A DNA stretch of 64,000 nucleotides from Subdoligranulum variabile (lineage in GTDB: Bacteria; Bacillota; Clostridia; Oscillospirales; Ruminococcaceae), in NCBI GenBank assembly GCA_004554775.1, contig SFKI01000009.1:8054-72053 (forward strand), in the 5' to 3' direction. The notes below the pieces were generated by a model. That model made no database searches. It worked only from the letters and a program-made list of their open reading frames with translations, and was not told the DNA's origin. Positions 15,069 through 23,971 of this stretch are shown in pieces. Each line of letters opens with the position of its first letter. Positions within the stretch are counted from its first letter, which is position 1. Both the position numbers and the translations under genes were made by a program.

Positions 15069-15332
15069 ATGTATTTCCATGCAGGGCAGGATTTTGTTTT
15101 GAATACGCGGGATGTTATCGGCGTGTTTGATCTGGACACGGCCGGGGCCTCCCGTCGGACGGAAGAATACTTCCGCAGTGCCGAGGAAAATGGAGCTGTC
15201 GTGGATTTGTGTGCCCCCGGCAGCTTGCCAAAAAGCTTTCTCGTCACTGATTTTCCCGATGAAACCATCTACATCAGCCAGCTTTCGCCCGCAGCCTTAA
15301 AAAAGCGGGCGGAAAAGGCCGAATTAAAATAA
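15069..15332 (+). CDS. remB: RemB/YaaB-like DUF370 protein
   Basis: This 87-residue protein has the DUF370 features: MYFHAGQDFVLNTRDVIGVF, then DLDTAGASRRTEEYF and DFPDETIYISQLS. In B. subtilis RemB (YaaB) is an extracellular-matrix regulator encoded between recF and gyrB, the same place as here. Small basic DUF370 proteins can bind DNA as rings; the function in this organism is inferred. A short hairpin (GCTTC and GAAGC, about 15338-15353) follows the stop before the gyrB ribosome-binding site. Confidence 0.88.
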   Translation: MYFHAGQDFVLNTRDVIGVFDLDTAGASRRTEEYFRSAEENGAVVDLCAPGSLPKSFLVTDFPDETIYISQLSPAALKKRAEKAELK

Positions 15333-15392
15333 AACTGCTTCTATAAAAAGAAGCAAAAGCAGATACCCACCACAACAGGAGGCTATCATTTC

Positions 15393-17381
15393 ATGGCAGA
15401 AGAAATCATCACCGAAACCAACCGCGAAACGGCCACAGACCATGCCTACGGTGGTGCACAGATCCAGGTCCTGGAAGGACTCGAAGCTGTGCGCAAGCGC
15501 CCCGGCATGTATATTGGTTCCACCGGCCCGTCCGGCCTGCATCACCTGGTCTACGAAATCGTCGATAACGCCATCGACGAAGCGCTGGCCGGATACTGCA
15601 CCCATATCGAAGTAACGATCAAACCCGGCAACATCATCGAAGTTTCCGATAACGGCCGCGGTATCCCCGTGGATATCCAGCCTAAGCTGGGCATCCCGGC
15701 CGTGACGGTCGTCTATACCGTGCTGCACGCCGGCGGTAAGTTCGGCGGCGAGGATTCCGGCTACAAGGTGGCCGGTGGTCTGCACGGCGTCGGTGCATCG
15801 GTTGTAAACGCCTTGTCTGAATGGCTGACCGTCCGCGTCCGCCGCGACGGGGCCGAGTATGAGCAAAGCTTCAAGCGCGGCAAGCCCGATGGTGATTTGA
15901 AAAAAATTGGCGCAGCGGCATCCACCGGCACCACAGTAACCTTCAAGCCGGATCCGGAAATGTTCCAGGAAACCACGCTGTACCGCTATGAAACGCTGCT
16001 CAAGCGTCTGAGAGAAGAAGCGTTCCTGAACGCCGGTGTCCGCATCACCCTGACAGACGAGCGCCCCGAAAGCGACCGCCCGCAGGAAGAAAAGAGCGAG
16101 GGCAGCGAGGTTCGCACCGAGACCATGTGCTACGAGGGCGGCATCCGTTCCTTCGTCAGCTACCTGTGCGAGCGCCGCGACCTCACCCCGCTGACCCCGC
16201 AGGTCATGTATATGAAAGGCGAGGGCCAGGGCGCCGTGGCCGAAGTGGCACTGCAATATTACGATAACAGCTATAACGAACTGTTGCTCAGCTTCGCCAA
16301 CAACGTGCACACGCCCGAGGGCGGTACCCACGAGGAAGGCTTCAAGCTGGCCCTGACCCGCGTGCTGAACGAGTATGGCCGCGCCAAAGGCATCCTGAAA
16401 GATAAGGACGAGAACCTTTCCGGCCCTGACGCCCGCGAGGGTATTATTGCCATCATCAGCGTGAAATTGCAGGAAGCACAGTTCGAGGGCCAGACCAAGG
16501 CCAAACTGGGCAATACTTTCATTAAGGGCCTGGTCAGCAATGTGGTATACAAGGCACTGACCGAGTATTTTGAGGAAAATCCCGCCGTTGCCAAGGCCAT
16601 TCTGGAAAAGGCCACCCAGGCCGCCCGCGCCCGCGCCGCCGCTAAAAAGGCCCGTGAGTTGGTCCGCCGCAAGAGCGCGCTGGAATCCAACCGCATGCCC
16701 GGCAAACTGGCTGACTGTCACGAAAAAGACCCCAGCAAGACCGAACTCTTTATCGTGGAGGGCGATTCTGCTGGCGGCTCGGCCAAGATGGGCCGAGATT
16801 CCAACATTCAGGCCATCCTGCCGCTTTGGGGCAAGATGCTGAACGTTGAAAAAGCCCGCGCTGACCGTATTTACGGCAACGATAAGCTGATGCCCGTCGT
16901 CACGGCACTGGGCACCGGCATTGGCGATGAGTTCGATATCTCCAAGGTGCGGTATCATAAGATCTTTATTATGGCCGATGCTGATGTTGACGGTTCGCAT
17001 ATCTGCACGCTGATGCTGACTTTCTTCTTCCGCTATATGCGCCCGCTGATCGACAACGGGTACGTGTACGTGGCCCAGCCGCCGCTGTTCAAGCTGCAAA
17101 AGGGCCAGACCGTTAAGTATGCCTATAATGACGATGAAATGAAGATTTTGAGCGCCGAAATGCCCGGTGCCAAAGTCAACCGCTACAAAGGCTTGGGCGA
17201 GATGAACCCCGACCAGCTGTGGGAGACCACGATGAACCCGGACAACCGCGTCATCGTGCAGATCAAAATCGAGGACGCCGAGCGCGCCGACGAAGCATTC
17301 AGCATCCTGATGGGCGAGCAGGTCGAACCCCGCCGTCAGTTCATCGAGAAAAACGCCAAATACGCGAACCTCGACGTGTAA
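15393..17381 (+). CDS. gyrB: DNA gyrase subunit B
   Basis: GyrB supplies the ATPase and part of the Toprim domain of the gyrase heterotetramer, which introduces negative supercoils. Landmarks are EAVRKRPGMYIGSTG, VDNAIDEALAGYC, VSDNGRGIPVD, GGLHGVGASVVNALS in the GHKL ATPase, then EGDSAGGSAKMGRD and IMADADVDGSHI in Toprim. It has 662 residues, slightly longer than the usual 630-640. A charged insert around DRPQEEKSEGSEVRTE in the transducer region accounts for part of this. AGGAGG precedes the start. Confidence 0.98.
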   Translation: MAEEIITETNRETATDHAYGGAQIQVLEGLEAVRKRPGMYIGSTGPSGLHHLVYEIVDNAIDEALAGYCTHIEVTIKPGNIIEVSDNGRGIPVDIQPKLGIPAVTVVYTVLHAGGKFGGEDSGYKVAGGLHGVGASVVNALSEWLTVRVRRDGAEYEQSFKRGKPDGDLKKIGAAASTGTTVTFKPDPEMFQETTLYRYETLLKRLREEAFLNAGVRITLTDERPESDRPQEEKSEGSEVRTETMCYEGGIRSFVSYLCERRDLTPLTPQVMYMKGEGQGAVAEVALQYYDNSYNELLLSFANNVHTPEGGTHEEGFKLALTRVLNEYGRAKGILKDKDENLSGPDAREGIIAIISVKLQEAQFEGQTKAKLGNTFIKGLVSNVVYKALTEYFEENPAVAKAILEKATQAARARAAAKKARELVRRKSALESNRMPGKLADCHEKDPSKTELFIVEGDSAGGSAKMGRDSNIQAILPLWGKMLNVEKARADRIYGNDKLMPVVTALGTGIGDEFDISKVRYHKIFIMADADVDGSHICTLMLTFFFRYMRPLIDNGYVYVAQPPLFKLQKGQTVKYAYNDDEMKILSAEMPGAKVNRYKGLGEMNPDQLWETTMNPDNRVIVQIKIEDAERADEAFSILMGEQVEPRRQFIEKNAKYANLDV

Positions 17382-17422
17382 CCTACTTTCTTTGAAAAGA
17401 AAGTAGGAAAAGAAACTTTAAT
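17382..17422 (+). repeat. 3'-end palindrome element (copy after gyrB)
   Basis: Starting one base after the gyrB stop, CCTACTTTCTT and AAGAAAGTAGG enclose TTGA and are followed by AAAAGAAACTTTAATCAG. A single, unpaired copy between co-directional gyrB and gyrA. Confidence 0.8.
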
Positions 17423-17474
17423 CAGATTTCCCGATAAGTTGAGATAGAGATAAGATTTATTTTAAGGTGATAGA

Positions 17475-20054
17475 ATGGAAGAAAATATCATCATGGTGCC
17501 GGGGTCCGGCACTAAGGTCATTGTGCGCGATGTAAAACAGGAAATCGAGACAGCCTTTTTGGACTACTCGATGTCTGTTATCGTTGCGCGTGCATTGCCT
17601 GATGTGCGTGATGGCCTGAAACCTGTGCATCGACGTATCCTGTACACGATGCACGAGCGCGGCAACGACCCGCAGCATCCCTACCGCAAATCCGCCGATA
17701 CCGTCGGTGCTGTGCTGGGCTCGTACCACCCGCACGGCGACGCATCCGTTTACGATGCCATGGTTCGTCTGGCCCAGGATTTCAGCCTGCGTTACCCGCT
17801 GGTTGACGGCCAAGGCAACTTCGGTTCCGTGGACGGTGACCCCCCGGCTGCTTATCGTTATACCGAGGCCCGCATGTCCAAAATGGCGTGCGAAATGCTG
17901 ACGGATATCGACAAAGATACCATCGACTGGGATCCCAACTTTGATGAGACCAAAAAGGAGCCCCATGTCCTGCCCAGCCGTTTCCCAAATCTGTTGGTCA
18001 ACGGCAGCCAGGGTATTGCGGTCGGTATGGCCACCAACATCCCGCCGCATAACCTGCGCGAAATCGTCAACGGCATGGTCGCCCTTATCGACGACCCGGA
18101 AATTGACCTGGCCGGTCTGATGGAATACGTTAAAGGCCCGGATTTCCCCACCGGCGGCATTATCATGGGCCGTTCCGGCATCCGTGCTGCCTATGCCACC
18201 GGCCGCGGCAAAATCACGCTGCGCGGCCGTGCCGAGATCATTGAAAAGAAAAATGGCCGTTACGAGATCCTTATCAACGAGATCCCGTACATGGTCAATA
18301 AGACCCGCTTGATCGAATCTATTGCGGATCTCGTCAAGGATAAGCGCATCGAGGGCATCAGCGACCTGAATGATGAATCTTCCAGCCGCACCGGTATGAA
18401 GATCGTCATCGAAATCAAGAAGGATGCGAACCCCCAGGTCGTGCTGAACCAGCTCTACCGTTATACTCAGCTGCAAGACACCGTGGGTGTTATTATGCTG
18501 GCACTGGACGACGGCGTGCCTAAGATCATGAGCCTGAAAACCATGATGGAACGCTATATTGAGTTCCAAATGCAGGTCATCCGCCGCCGTACCGCCTTTG
18601 ACTTGAAGAAAGCCAAGGAGCGCGAGCATATCCTGGAAGGTCTGCACAAGGCAGTTGACATCGTCGATGAGATTATCGCCACCATCCGCGCCTGCAAGGG
18701 CGGCTTTGCCGAGGCCCGCCAGGCTGTGATGGACAACTTCGGATTTGATGAACTGCAGGCAGATGCCATCGTTAAGCTGCAATTAGGTCGTTTGGCTGGC
18801 CTGGAAATCCTCAAAATTGAGCAGGAATTGGGCGAGCTGCGAGCTGCCATTGCCGATTATGAGGACATCCTCTCCAACGACGAGCATGTCAAGAACATTG
18901 TCAAAACCGACCTGACCGCGCTGGCAGACAAGTACGGCGACGAGCGCCGCACGTCGATCGAGGCTGTTTCCGGCGAAGTTGATATTGAGGACCTGATCCC
19001 CGAGGAGACCTGCGTCTTTACGCTGACCCACGAGGGTTACATCAAGCGCACCACGCTGGACACCTATCAGGCACAGAACCGCGGCGGCCGCGGCGTGCAA
19101 GGCATGACCCAGAAGGACGACGACTTCACCGAGGAACTTTTCGTCGGCTCTACGCATGACTATATGCTGTTCATGACCGATCAGGGTCGCGTATACCGTC
19201 TGAAAGGCTATCAGGTGCCCGAAGGCAGCCGTACCGCCAAGGGTACGCACATCGTGAATCTGCTGCAACTGCAGGAGGGTGAAAAAGTTACCCTGATGCT
19301 GCAACAGGCCGCCGACGTGGACGAGGACAACACCTACGCAACGATGGTCACGAAGATGGGCCTTATCAAGCGTACGCCGCTGTCCCAGTTCCGCAACATC
19401 CGTAAAGCGGGCCTGATCGCCATTGCGCTGAACGAGGGCGACAGCCTGGTCTGGAGCCATCTGACCAAGGGCGACGATGAGATCATCGTTGCCACCCACG
19501 ACGGCGCAGCCATCCACTTTACTGAGAACGGCGCCCGCGCCATGGGCCGTACCGGTCACGGCGTGCGTGTTATAAAGCTGCGCGAGGGTGACTATGTTAT
19601 TGGTGCCGGGGTCTGCCGTCCGGGTGCCAGTGTGCTGACCATTACCGAGGAAGGCAAGGGACGCCGCAGCCGCATTGATGATTACCGCATCACCAACCGC
19701 GGTGGTCTGGGCATCCGTAACTACAACAATGGCGGTGTGGCTGGCATCAAGATCGTGGATGATACCGACGACCTGATTCTTATCAGCCAGAACGGCATCC
19801 TCATTCGCATCCATGCAGCCGACATCAACACCCAGAGCCGTTACGGCAGCGGTGTGCGCGTCATGCGCTTGGTCGAGGGGGACAAGGTCGCTGTGGTGGC
19901 CCGCGTTGACCGAGACAACGAAGCAGAGACTGCCCAAATCGACAACGAGGGTGAAACTGACCCAACCCCGGAAGAACTGGCCGCCATCGAAGCCGAAGAG
20001 CTTGCTCAGGAAGCTGCTGAAGATGCAGCACCTATGGATGATGGCGAGGAATAA
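17475..20054 (+). CDS. gyrA: DNA gyrase subunit A
   Basis: GyrA carries the DNA cleavage-reunion domain and the DNA-wrapping C-terminal beta-pinwheel. The breakage-domain motifs FLDYSMSVIVARALPDVRDG, KPVHRRILYTM and GSYHPHGDASVYDAMVRLAQ are clear. The catalytic tyrosine lies in PAAYRYTEARM, where PRYTEARM would be usual. A GyrA-box sequence, QNRGGRGVQGM, marks the pinwheel. The protein has 859 residues including an acidic tail ending DAAPMDDGEE. The quinolone-resistance region looks like wild type (HGDASVYD). It is followed by a composite palindrome/terminator region. Confidence 0.98.
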   Translation: MEENIIMVPGSGTKVIVRDVKQEIETAFLDYSMSVIVARALPDVRDGLKPVHRRILYTMHERGNDPQHPYRKSADTVGAVLGSYHPHGDASVYDAMVRLAQDFSLRYPLVDGQGNFGSVDGDPPAAYRYTEARMSKMACEMLTDIDKDTIDWDPNFDETKKEPHVLPSRFPNLLVNGSQGIAVGMATNIPPHNLREIVNGMVALIDDPEIDLAGLMEYVKGPDFPTGGIIMGRSGIRAAYATGRGKITLRGRAEIIEKKNGRYEILINEIPYMVNKTRLIESIADLVKDKRIEGISDLNDESSSRTGMKIVIEIKKDANPQVVLNQLYRYTQLQDTVGVIMLALDDGVPKIMSLKTMMERYIEFQMQVIRRRTAFDLKKAKEREHILEGLHKAVDIVDEIIATIRACKGGFAEARQAVMDNFGFDELQADAIVKLQLGRLAGLEILKIEQELGELRAAIADYEDILSNDEHVKNIVKTDLTALADKYGDERRTSIEAVSGEVDIEDLIPEETCVFTLTHEGYIKRTTLDTYQAQNRGGRGVQGMTQKDDDFTEELFVGSTHDYMLFMTDQGRVYRLKGYQVPEGSRTAKGTHIVNLLQLQEGEKVTLMLQQAADVDEDNTYATMVTKMGLIKRTPLSQFRNIRKAGLIAIALNEGDSLVWSHLTKGDDEIIVATHDGAAIHFTENGARAMGRTGHGVRVIKLREGDYVIGAGVCRPGASVLTITEEGKGRRSRIDDYRITNRGGLGIRNYNNGGVAGIKIVDDTDDLILISQNGILIRIHAADINTQSRYGSGVRVMRLVEGDKVAVVARVDRDNEAETAQIDNEGETDPTPEELAAIEAEELAQEAAEDAAPMDDGEE

Positions 20055-20065
20055 AGAGGATGTGT

Positions 20066-20106
20066 GTTACTTTCTTTGAAAAGAAAGTAACCAAAGAAAC
20101 TTTCAA
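20066..20106 (+). repeat. 3'-end palindrome element (left arm of composite A)
   Basis: GTTACTTTCTT and AAGAAAGTAAC form the palindrome after gyrA, followed by CAAAGAAACTTTCAATAT. It is paired with the inverted copy at 20201-20240, with a terminator hairpin between. Confidence 0.8.
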
Positions 20107-20117
20107 TATAAAACACA

Positions 20118-20156
20118 AAAAGGACGATGCAGAGATAGATTCTGCATCGTCCTTTT
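20118..20156 (+). terminator. gyrA terminator, core of composite A
   Basis: A perfect 16-bp stem (AAAAGGACGATGCAGA and its complement) with a seven-base loop ends in CCTTTTAATT. Flanking A and T runs make it usable from both sides, between the convergent gyrA and ABC permease genes. Confidence 0.85.
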
Positions 20157-20200
20157 AATTTGCAGCAAAGGGCTATAAACCCATTCACGGGCTATAATAT

Positions 20201-20240
20201 TAAAGTTTCTTTGCCTACTTTCTTTTCCAAAGAAAGTAGG
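20201..20240 (-). repeat. 3'-end palindrome element (right arm of composite A)
   Basis: Reading leftward from the permease stop at 20241, CCTACTTTCTTT and AAAGAAAGTAGG are followed by CAAAGAAACTTTAATAT. The palindrome touches the stop codon. Confidence 0.8.
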
Positions 20241-21644
20241 TTAGTCGTGGCGGATGGCTTCCAAAGCGCTGATTTTAACGGCCTTGTTTGCCGGGAGAAT
20301 ACCAGAAATCAGGCCAATCAATGTAGCAAACACCAGGGCACCCAGCATCAGCCAGAGAGGAATAATAGAAATGGTCGAACTCGACGCACCATACCCGCCC
20401 ATAATGCCGGACAAATCCACATACTGCCCAAACGACGCCATGATCGTGGTCAGGTTGTTTAAGATGAAACTGACCAGCAGACTGATAAGCACGCCCAACA
20501 CGCCGCCAATAAACCCAATGCAGGAGCTTTCCATCAAAAACATCGTGCGGATGTTTGCAATCTCACAACCCAACACCTTCATAACGCCAATTTCCCGGGT
20601 ACGCTCATAGATGGCCATTGTCATGGTATTGATGATGTTGATGGCCGCAACCAGCAGGGAGACTGCCGCTACACCGCCAAAAATCATTTGACTGCGGAAA
20701 ACCTGCTTCTGCATGTCCTCGCGCTGCTGGTTCGAGGACCAGGTGTTCTGGAATCCCAGCTCATGGATGGCTTCTTCCACATCACCGACATTTTTCAGGT
20801 CGTCGACCTTTACATAAACCTGGTCGTAGGAAGAATTGGTATCCTTGATTTTTTCCATTTTGTTGTACGCGGCTTCAATCACTTTCAGGTTTTGCATGCT
20901 CATGATAATGCCGCTTTGGGTCCACCAACCCTTGGAAACATCCTGTTGCAGTTTGCCGACAACTTCCAGCTCCCATGTCTGAGATTTGGCGTTGGCATCA
21001 TCGCCGGTCGTGATGGTAAGGGTAAATTTATCTTTGTCAACATCCACAAACGGAGGCAGCTCGTTGCCGTTGGAGTCCGTCTCGCCCTGCCAGCGGTAAC
21101 GCTTGGGGCTGTTTTCGCTGCGTCGGCTGTCGTAAAAATTGTAACCCGTGTACTCACACACCAAAATCGGGATTTTTTTGGATTGCGCATTGATAACATT
21201 TGTGTCCAACCATCGGCCGGATTCCAGCGCAAAGCCCATCGGCTCCAGAGCCACAGGGTCCAGCGCTGTAATGCTGCCAATATTCGTCACATAACGGTTA
21301 TTGCGCCCGGCTGTGATCGTGCCATTCAAATTATAGGGATTGGTAAACGGGGTAGCCGCCAGTACATGGCCTAACTCACGAATCTGCGTCAGTGCGGCAT
21401 CGTCCAGTTTGATGGCTTTACCGTCGCTGCCGATGGAAATGCCGCCGCCGTAGATTTCAATCTGGGTCAGGTCGCCCCAGCTCTGGATCATCTCATCGTT
21501 AGCCTGGTTCTGGGCAATTCCCAGGGAAATCATCAGCACGACCATGCAGGTGCCGATCACAACACCCACTAGCGTCAGCGCGGTACGGCCCTTGCGGCGT
21601 AAAAGATTGCGCGCCGAAAGGCTGATCTCATCAGATATCTTCAT
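20241..21644 (-). CDS. MacB/FtsX-type ABC transporter permease
   Basis: This 467-residue membrane subunit belongs to a MacB-like ABC system. A first membrane helix (TALTLVGVVIGTCMVVLMIS, about residues 20-42) is followed by a roughly 250-residue extracellular MacB_PCD-type domain. Three C-terminal helices form the FtsX core, with the conserved TMAIYERTREIGVMKVLG motif. The start ATG lies inside the end of the upstream surface-protein gene (14-bp overlap) with GAGG six bases ahead, showing coupling. The ATPase is two genes upstream. MacB-like systems transmit mechanical force or export peptides and lipids; the substrate cannot be told. Confidence 0.9.
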   Translation of the reverse strand: MKISDEISLSARNLLRRKGRTALTLVGVVIGTCMVVLMISLGIAQNQANDEMIQSWGDLTQIEIYGGGISIGSDGKAIKLDDAALTQIRELGHVLAATPFTNPYNLNGTITAGRNNRYVTNIGSITALDPVALEPMGFALESGRWLDTNVINAQSKKIPILVCEYTGYNFYDSRRSENSPKRYRWQGETDSNGNELPPFVDVDKDKFTLTITTGDDANAKSQTWELEVVGKLQQDVSKGWWTQSGIIMSMQNLKVIEAAYNKMEKIKDTNSSYDQVYVKVDDLKNVGDVEEAIHELGFQNTWSSNQQREDMQKQVFRSQMIFGGVAAVSLLVAAINIINTMTMAIYERTREIGVMKVLGCEIANIRTMFLMESSCIGFIGGVLGVLISLLVSFILNNLTTIMASFGQYVDLSGIMGGYGASSSTISIIPLWLMLGALVFATLIGLISGILPANKAVKISALEAIRHD

Positions 21645-23040
21645 CGCTGTCCTCATCCAAAGCAGCCAGGGCCTTGGCCTTCTTGCGTTTGCGCACGATC
21701 ACGACCACCACAACGGCCACGACCACACCCACGCAGACAACGATCAGCACCCAGCCCCACACCGGCATACCGGTCTGCTGGGGTTCGTCCATGCTGGGGT
21801 CGTAGTCCGGCATGGCATCCTCGTAGTTCACTTCTTCCGCTGTAGCAGTAAAATCTTTGCTGATGGTGCGGGGGTTGCCGCTGGCATCTTCGTAGTTCAG
21901 GGTGATGATGCCGGAAATATTGCCTGCGGCGTCGGGGGTAATGTCAAAGTCAACGCTGCCCTCGGTGCCGGCGTTCAGGTTGCCCAGATACTGGTAGCTT
22001 TCGCTGCCCAGATTGGTGCCGGTCAGGCGGGCTTCCAGGTTGCCGATGGGATTTTTGCCTTTGTTGACATAGCTCAGGGTCACGCTGCCGGTATCGCCCA
22101 CCATCATGGTATCGGCACTCAGTTGCAGTTGGCCGACTTCAAAGCGGTCCGGCTGGCTGACAGGGATAGAAATGGTCGTGGTAGAGCTGACCGCCTTGCC
22201 GGTAATGTCACCAACAGCGGTCATGTTTACGGTAATATCGGCCACGGTGCCGGTAAAACCGGCGGCAGGCAGCACCGAGAAGTTGACATCACGCATCGAC
22301 TTGGCCGCCATGCTGCCCACATAGTTGGACAGGCTGCCGCCGTTCAGCGAGATATTTTCCGGCAGAGTCAGCGAGACGATGACATCGTTCAGCGTTTCGT
22401 TGCCGTCTGTCGCATACAGGCCCAGCGAGAGGGTAAAGGGGGTGCCCGCTGTTACGGCGTCGCCATAGTTGGAGGTGCGCACCAGCAGGTTGGGGGTGGT
22501 GGTCTGGTCCTTGTCCACACACTGGCCCAGCGTTACGCTGAACTGCTGTATGGGCTTGCTGGTATCCAGGTAGCTCAGGTTGATGGGCAGGGTATTGCCG
22601 CCGCCGTTGTAGATCACGTCGCGGAACAAAAGGACGTAGCTATAATAATTATACTGTGGGTCTTTGCGGGTCTGATCCGGGTCATCGTTGCTTTCAAACA
22701 ACTGCCCAATCTCACCAGTGCCCGTGTAAGTAAAGATGGACGAGTTGATGCGGGCCACGATATCTTCAGCTTTTACAGAGTACCGTGCCGAGGAATGGTC
22801 GACCACTTGCAGAACGATATTTACCTTGTCGCCGACGTTCAAGGTGGTAATCTCACCGCCTGCAGGGGTAGTTACCGTATAACCGGTAACATACACACCC
22901 TCGGTGGAAGTGACCACGGTAGAATTGTTGTTATTATTGCCGGAGTCGGAATCCGAATTATTATTATCATCCGCCCAGACAGGCAGAGAAAGCGCTGCCG
23001 CCAGCATAAGCACCATCAACAGGGAAAATAAGCGTTTCAA
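21631..23040 (-). CDS. Membrane-anchored surface protein of the ABC operon (CARDB/COG1361-like)
   Basis: This 469-residue protein starts at TTG (LKRLFSLLMVLML), set by TGGAGG seven bases upstream. An N-terminal signal peptide ending near LPVWA precedes an Asn/Ser/Asp-rich stretch. The middle contains beta-rich repeats with phrases such as NLEARLTGTNLGS and DFDITPDAAGNISGIITLNYED that resemble CARDB or S-layer-like domains. A C-terminal membrane helix (WGWVLIVVCVGVVVAVVVVV) and a short basic then acidic cytoplasmic tail follow. It lies between the ATPase and permease genes and overlaps the latter, so it is probably an accessory extracellular subunit. Function unknown. Confidence 0.75.
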   Translation of the reverse strand: MKRLFSLLMVLMLAAALSLPVWADDNNNSDSDSGNNNNNSTVVTSTEGVYVTGYTVTTPAGGEITTLNVGDKVNIVLQVVDHSSARYSVKAEDIVARINSSIFTYTGTGEIGQLFESNDDPDQTRKDPQYNYYSYVLLFRDVIYNGGGNTLPINLSYLDTSKPIQQFSVTLGQCVDKDQTTTPNLLVRTSNYGDAVTAGTPFTLSLGLYATDGNETLNDVIVSLTLPENISLNGGSLSNYVGSMAAKSMRDVNFSVLPAAGFTGTVADITVNMTAVGDITGKAVSSTTTISIPVSQPDRFEVGQLQLSADTMMVGDTGSVTLSYVNKGKNPIGNLEARLTGTNLGSESYQYLGNLNAGTEGSVDFDITPDAAGNISGIITLNYEDASGNPRTISKDFTATAEEVNYEDAMPDYDPSMDEPQQTGMPVWGWVLIVVCVGVVVAVVVVVIVRKRKKAKALAALDEDSDEDI

Positions 23041-23057
23041 GGGAAAACCTCCATACA

Positions 23058-23840
23058 TCAATTACTTTTTTCTTTGGCTGCGTCGCCGCCAATGGCCATA
23101 TCGCCTTGCAAGTCGGCAAACAACGCTTCACGGTTGCGGGTCTTGGTGACTTCGTCCTGTACAACGTTGGAGCAGACTTTGCCGTCCAAAATCGTTACAA
23201 CCCGGTCGGCACATCCGGCCAGTTCCGGCTCATGCGTGACCATGACGAAAGTTACCTGCTGATTTTTGGTCAGCTCCAGCATGCGGTACAGTACCTGCTT
23301 GCTGGTTTTCGAGTCCAGGTTGCCGGTGGGTTCGTCTGCAAAAATAACCTTCGGGTTGCTGACAAATGCGCGGGCAATGCCTACGCGCTGCTGCTGGCCG
23401 CCGCTCATCTCGGTGGGCAGGTGGTTGGCGCGGCCTAAAAGACCCATGCTTTTCAGTTCCTTACGGGCCAGCTTCAGGCGGGTCTTTTTGTCTATGCCCT
23501 TAAACATCAACGGCAGTGCGACGTTTTCTGCGGCGGTCATTGTGGGCAGCAGGTTGTAGCTCTGGAAAATGAATCCCAAATGCTGTTGCCGGAACTGCGC
23601 CAGTTCTGTCTCATTCATGGCGCTGATCTCGTGTTTGCCGATGAACACCTTGCCGCGGGTGGGCTTTTCCAACCCGGCCAGCTGATTCAGCAGGGTAGAC
23701 TTGCCGCTGCCGGACTGGCCGACGATGCAGCAAAACTCGCCTTTTTCAATCGTAAGATCCACGTCATTCAGCGCTACAACGCGCTCTTTTCCAACGGCGT
23801 AGACCTTGCGCAGCTTTTCGGTATGTATGATGGGTGCCAA
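23058..23840 (-). CDS. ABC transporter ATP-binding protein (MacB/LolD type)
   Basis: This 260-residue ATPase has Walker A GQSGSGKSTLLNQLAG (about residues 40-55), Q-loop FIFQSYNLLP, signature MSGGQQQRVGIARAF, Walker B VIFADEPTGNLDS and H-loop VTHEP. These match the MacB/LolD/FtsE subclass that energises FtsX-type permeases. It is the first gene of a three-gene leftward operon. The acidic and polar C-terminal extension of about 30 residues is not typical and has no recognised function. Confidence 0.94.
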   Translation of the reverse strand: MAPIIHTEKLRKVYAVGKERVVALNDVDLTIEKGEFCCIVGQSGSGKSTLLNQLAGLEKPTRGKVFIGKHEISAMNETELAQFRQQHLGFIFQSYNLLPTMTAAENVALPLMFKGIDKKTRLKLARKELKSMGLLGRANHLPTEMSGGQQQRVGIARAFVSNPKVIFADEPTGNLDSKTSKQVLYRMLELTKNQQVTFVMVTHEPELAGCADRVVTILDGKVCSNVVQDEVTKTRNREALFADLQGDMAIGGDAAKEKSN

Positions 23841-23917
23841 GAATTCGCCCCCTTTAAAAATGTACTTCTATTTTACCATAAAACGTAGAAAATAGGAAGA
23901 TAGACAGATGTAAAAGT

Positions 23918-23946
23918 TTGAAATGCAGGTCTTTTTCCTATATAAT
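23918..23946 (+). promoter_or_regulatory. trmO promoter
   Basis: TTGAAA (23918-23923) and TATAAT (23941-23946) are separated by exactly 17 bp, upstream of a GGGGAGAG ribosome-binding site. Confidence 0.8.
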
Positions 23947-23971
23947 AGGAAAAAGAGGGGAGAGTGTTACG

